This document shows positions 8,901-9,159 of a stretch of 9,159 nt of DNA, one piece after another. The DNA comes from Sedimenticola sp. Lineage in GTDB: Bacteria; Pseudomonadota; Gammaproteobacteria; Chromatiales; Chromatiaceae. The position numbers and the translations under genes are program-made. Position 1 is the stretch's first letter; each line of letters begins with the position of its first letter. Location: NCBI GenBank assembly GCA_030619405.1, contig JAUXBK010000096.1:1-9159 (forward strand). The letters run 5' to 3'. The notes under the pieces are model-generated. The model was given only the letters and a program-made list of their open reading frames with translations. It was not told the DNA's origin and made no database searches.

Positions 8901-9159
8901 CCAGGTCGGGGCGGCCCCTGTTCATCTCCAGTAGTCCGCTGCAGTAGTGGGCGCGCAGATGTTGTGGCGAGGCAAGCAGCACCTGTCCCAGCATATCCAA
9001 TGCTTTGGCCTCGTCCCCCTCCTGCTGCCGGTTAAGGGTGACTATGGCCAGGTCGACCTGGAATTCCAGGTTATCGGGATAACGCTGCACCAACCCCGAC
9101 AGTTGCTGGTAGGCCTCACCGTACCGGAACTGCCCCATCAGACCCACTGCCCGATTATG
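5932..9159 (-). CDS. TPR and FG-GAP/VCBS repeat protein with ASPIC/UnbV-like segment; 5' end beyond window
   Basis: Large protein of unknown function, partial: the frame is open to the right edge, giving 1075 residues. The first in-window start, a GTG at 9147, lies inside a TPR unit, so the true start (probably with a signal peptide) is outside. Numbering from the edge: about five TPR units at 1-167 (ending in YPDN, SPQH, DPHL-type turns), a proline-rich linker to about 225, then six aspartate loops starting at 234, 288, 338, 390, 440 and 496, about 50 residues apart, forming an FG-GAP/VCBS propeller. The loop at 390 (DLDRDRDAD) lacks the usual glycine. Residues about 569-655 resemble a divergent ASPIC/UnbV domain (YAFIGLRLSG ... 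VDFVAIEWSDG). From Cys670 (CPVLFAWNGERYQF) to the end is a ~400-residue region with NQEIYWDRI, GWAKDMD at 1032-1038 and a terminal YNTRYRS. I recall similar tails in other TPR/ASPIC proteins but no known function. Few cysteines and the Ca-type loops suit an exported protein. Upstream partner of the CRTAC1-like lipoprotein gene. Confidence 0.85.
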   Translation of the reverse strand, partial: HNRAVGLMGQFRYGEAYQQLSGLVQRYPDNLEFQVDLAIVTLNRQQEGDEAKALDMLGQVLLASPQHLRAHYCSGLLEMNRGRPDLALPHFTQVAEADQQDAYAAYYLALSLAQNSRQEEALDWYRQAITRDPHLRSAYYGAFQLLRRLRRAAEAREMLNLYQRLASNPRARNAEFKYTSMGTKAEVQIFKPSMPEPRSPPEGPIFAKRQLLPVKIPSTERAQSPGRVNLTAADIDGDGRLDLFGAGAGGEGETPNAVLLGEAGGGFRLRSDHPLAAIPRVNAALWGDIDNDGLLDVYLCRRGANQLWRQKSPGEWADITSPNLANGDRDTLDGALFDADHDGDLDLFLVNGDAPNELLNNNRDGTFTPLAKELGIDGRGRDGRFVLIADLDRDRDADLIVFNEQPPHEIYLNDLFWNYRPAAGFDTLLAAPVVSALAHDRDADGQPELYTLSANRRVAIWQPDSEGQWQERSLNTTAEPSNPGNVGPHPALALLDIDGDGTTEMIRSTATGWRVDRLQGDRTEPLAEAELSGLRHWIPFNGDIGSGPAIVGLDEEGGFSIWPPGPGRYAFIGLRLSGMESTDRSIRSNASGIGTHLALRTGTRWSVMDTYRSHTGPGQSLQPLAAGLGGAERVDFVAIEWSDGVFQSELGLTSGRLHRITETQRQLSSCPVLFAWNGERYQFVSDLLGVGGIGFAVGRGEYAQPRPWENFQLPEGLLQPRNGRYLLKLTEPMEEAAYLDTARLTLYDLPPGWQMVLDERMSILGPEPTGKPHFYRNEMLPARVTNRMPQDVTAEVVTANLQAAPVGALDPRFIGRLAEEQVLILEFPRAMDSFAGDPMLVIDGWVEYPYSQTMFAAWQAGAEYQAPSLDVRGEDGRWHPLLEQFGYPAGMPRRMSLPLEDLPAGVTQLRLRTNQEIYWDRIAVAYAEPIAAVKRHALPLRVARVQSTGFPLRTTGLQRLPHYDYNHRLPFWDTRHMAGFYTEFGAAEGLILDTDDAVAIFGPGEEIHLEFDASHEALPAGWTRTAVLESRGWAKDMDLFTRDGATLAPLPVSGRSSDKRDLLHARYNTRYRSGT

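Overview
The window is GC-rich, bacterial, and tightly packed on both strands. Codon use, the lipoprotein signal and a GC-rich dispersed-type repeat fit a proteobacterium. A gammaproteobacterium of the sulfur-oxidising or marine kind is my guess, but nothing here fixes the taxon.

Left part, plus strand. Positions 4-86 hold a small element with imperfect terminal inverted repeats and two inner hairpins. Next comes a short remnant (about 195-359) that reads like the last ~45 residues of a TRAP transporter large permease (DctM). It ends 23 bases before the main gene of this half, a full-length single-chain 5-oxoprolinase (383-4048, 1221 aa; HyuA-like half fused to HyuB-like half). The layout looks like a former uptake-plus-hydrolysis operon, transporter then ATP-dependent 5-oxoproline (pyroglutamate) hydrolase, whose transporter has been lost except for its tail.

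Middle. A 113-base gap between convergent genes (4049-4161) holds no clear intrinsic terminator. It does carry an 8-base inverted repeat near its two edges.

Right part, minus strand. Two adjacent genes are read right to left, 15 bases apart or less, and look like one operon. The first (5932-9159) runs off the right edge of the window, so its N-terminus is missing. It carries TPR repeats, six calcium-loop-like FG-GAP/VCBS repeats, a divergent ASPIC/UnbV-like segment and a ~400-residue C-terminal region with no function I can name. The second (4162-5916) is a predicted lipoprotein of the CRTAC1 type: FG-GAP/VCBS propeller plus C-terminal ASPIC/UnbV domain. Both look like exported, calcium-binding, beta-propeller proteins of unknown role, probably acting together at the cell surface. 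This pair is the least understood part of the window. I see no tRNA, rRNA, CRISPR array, transposase or phage gene.
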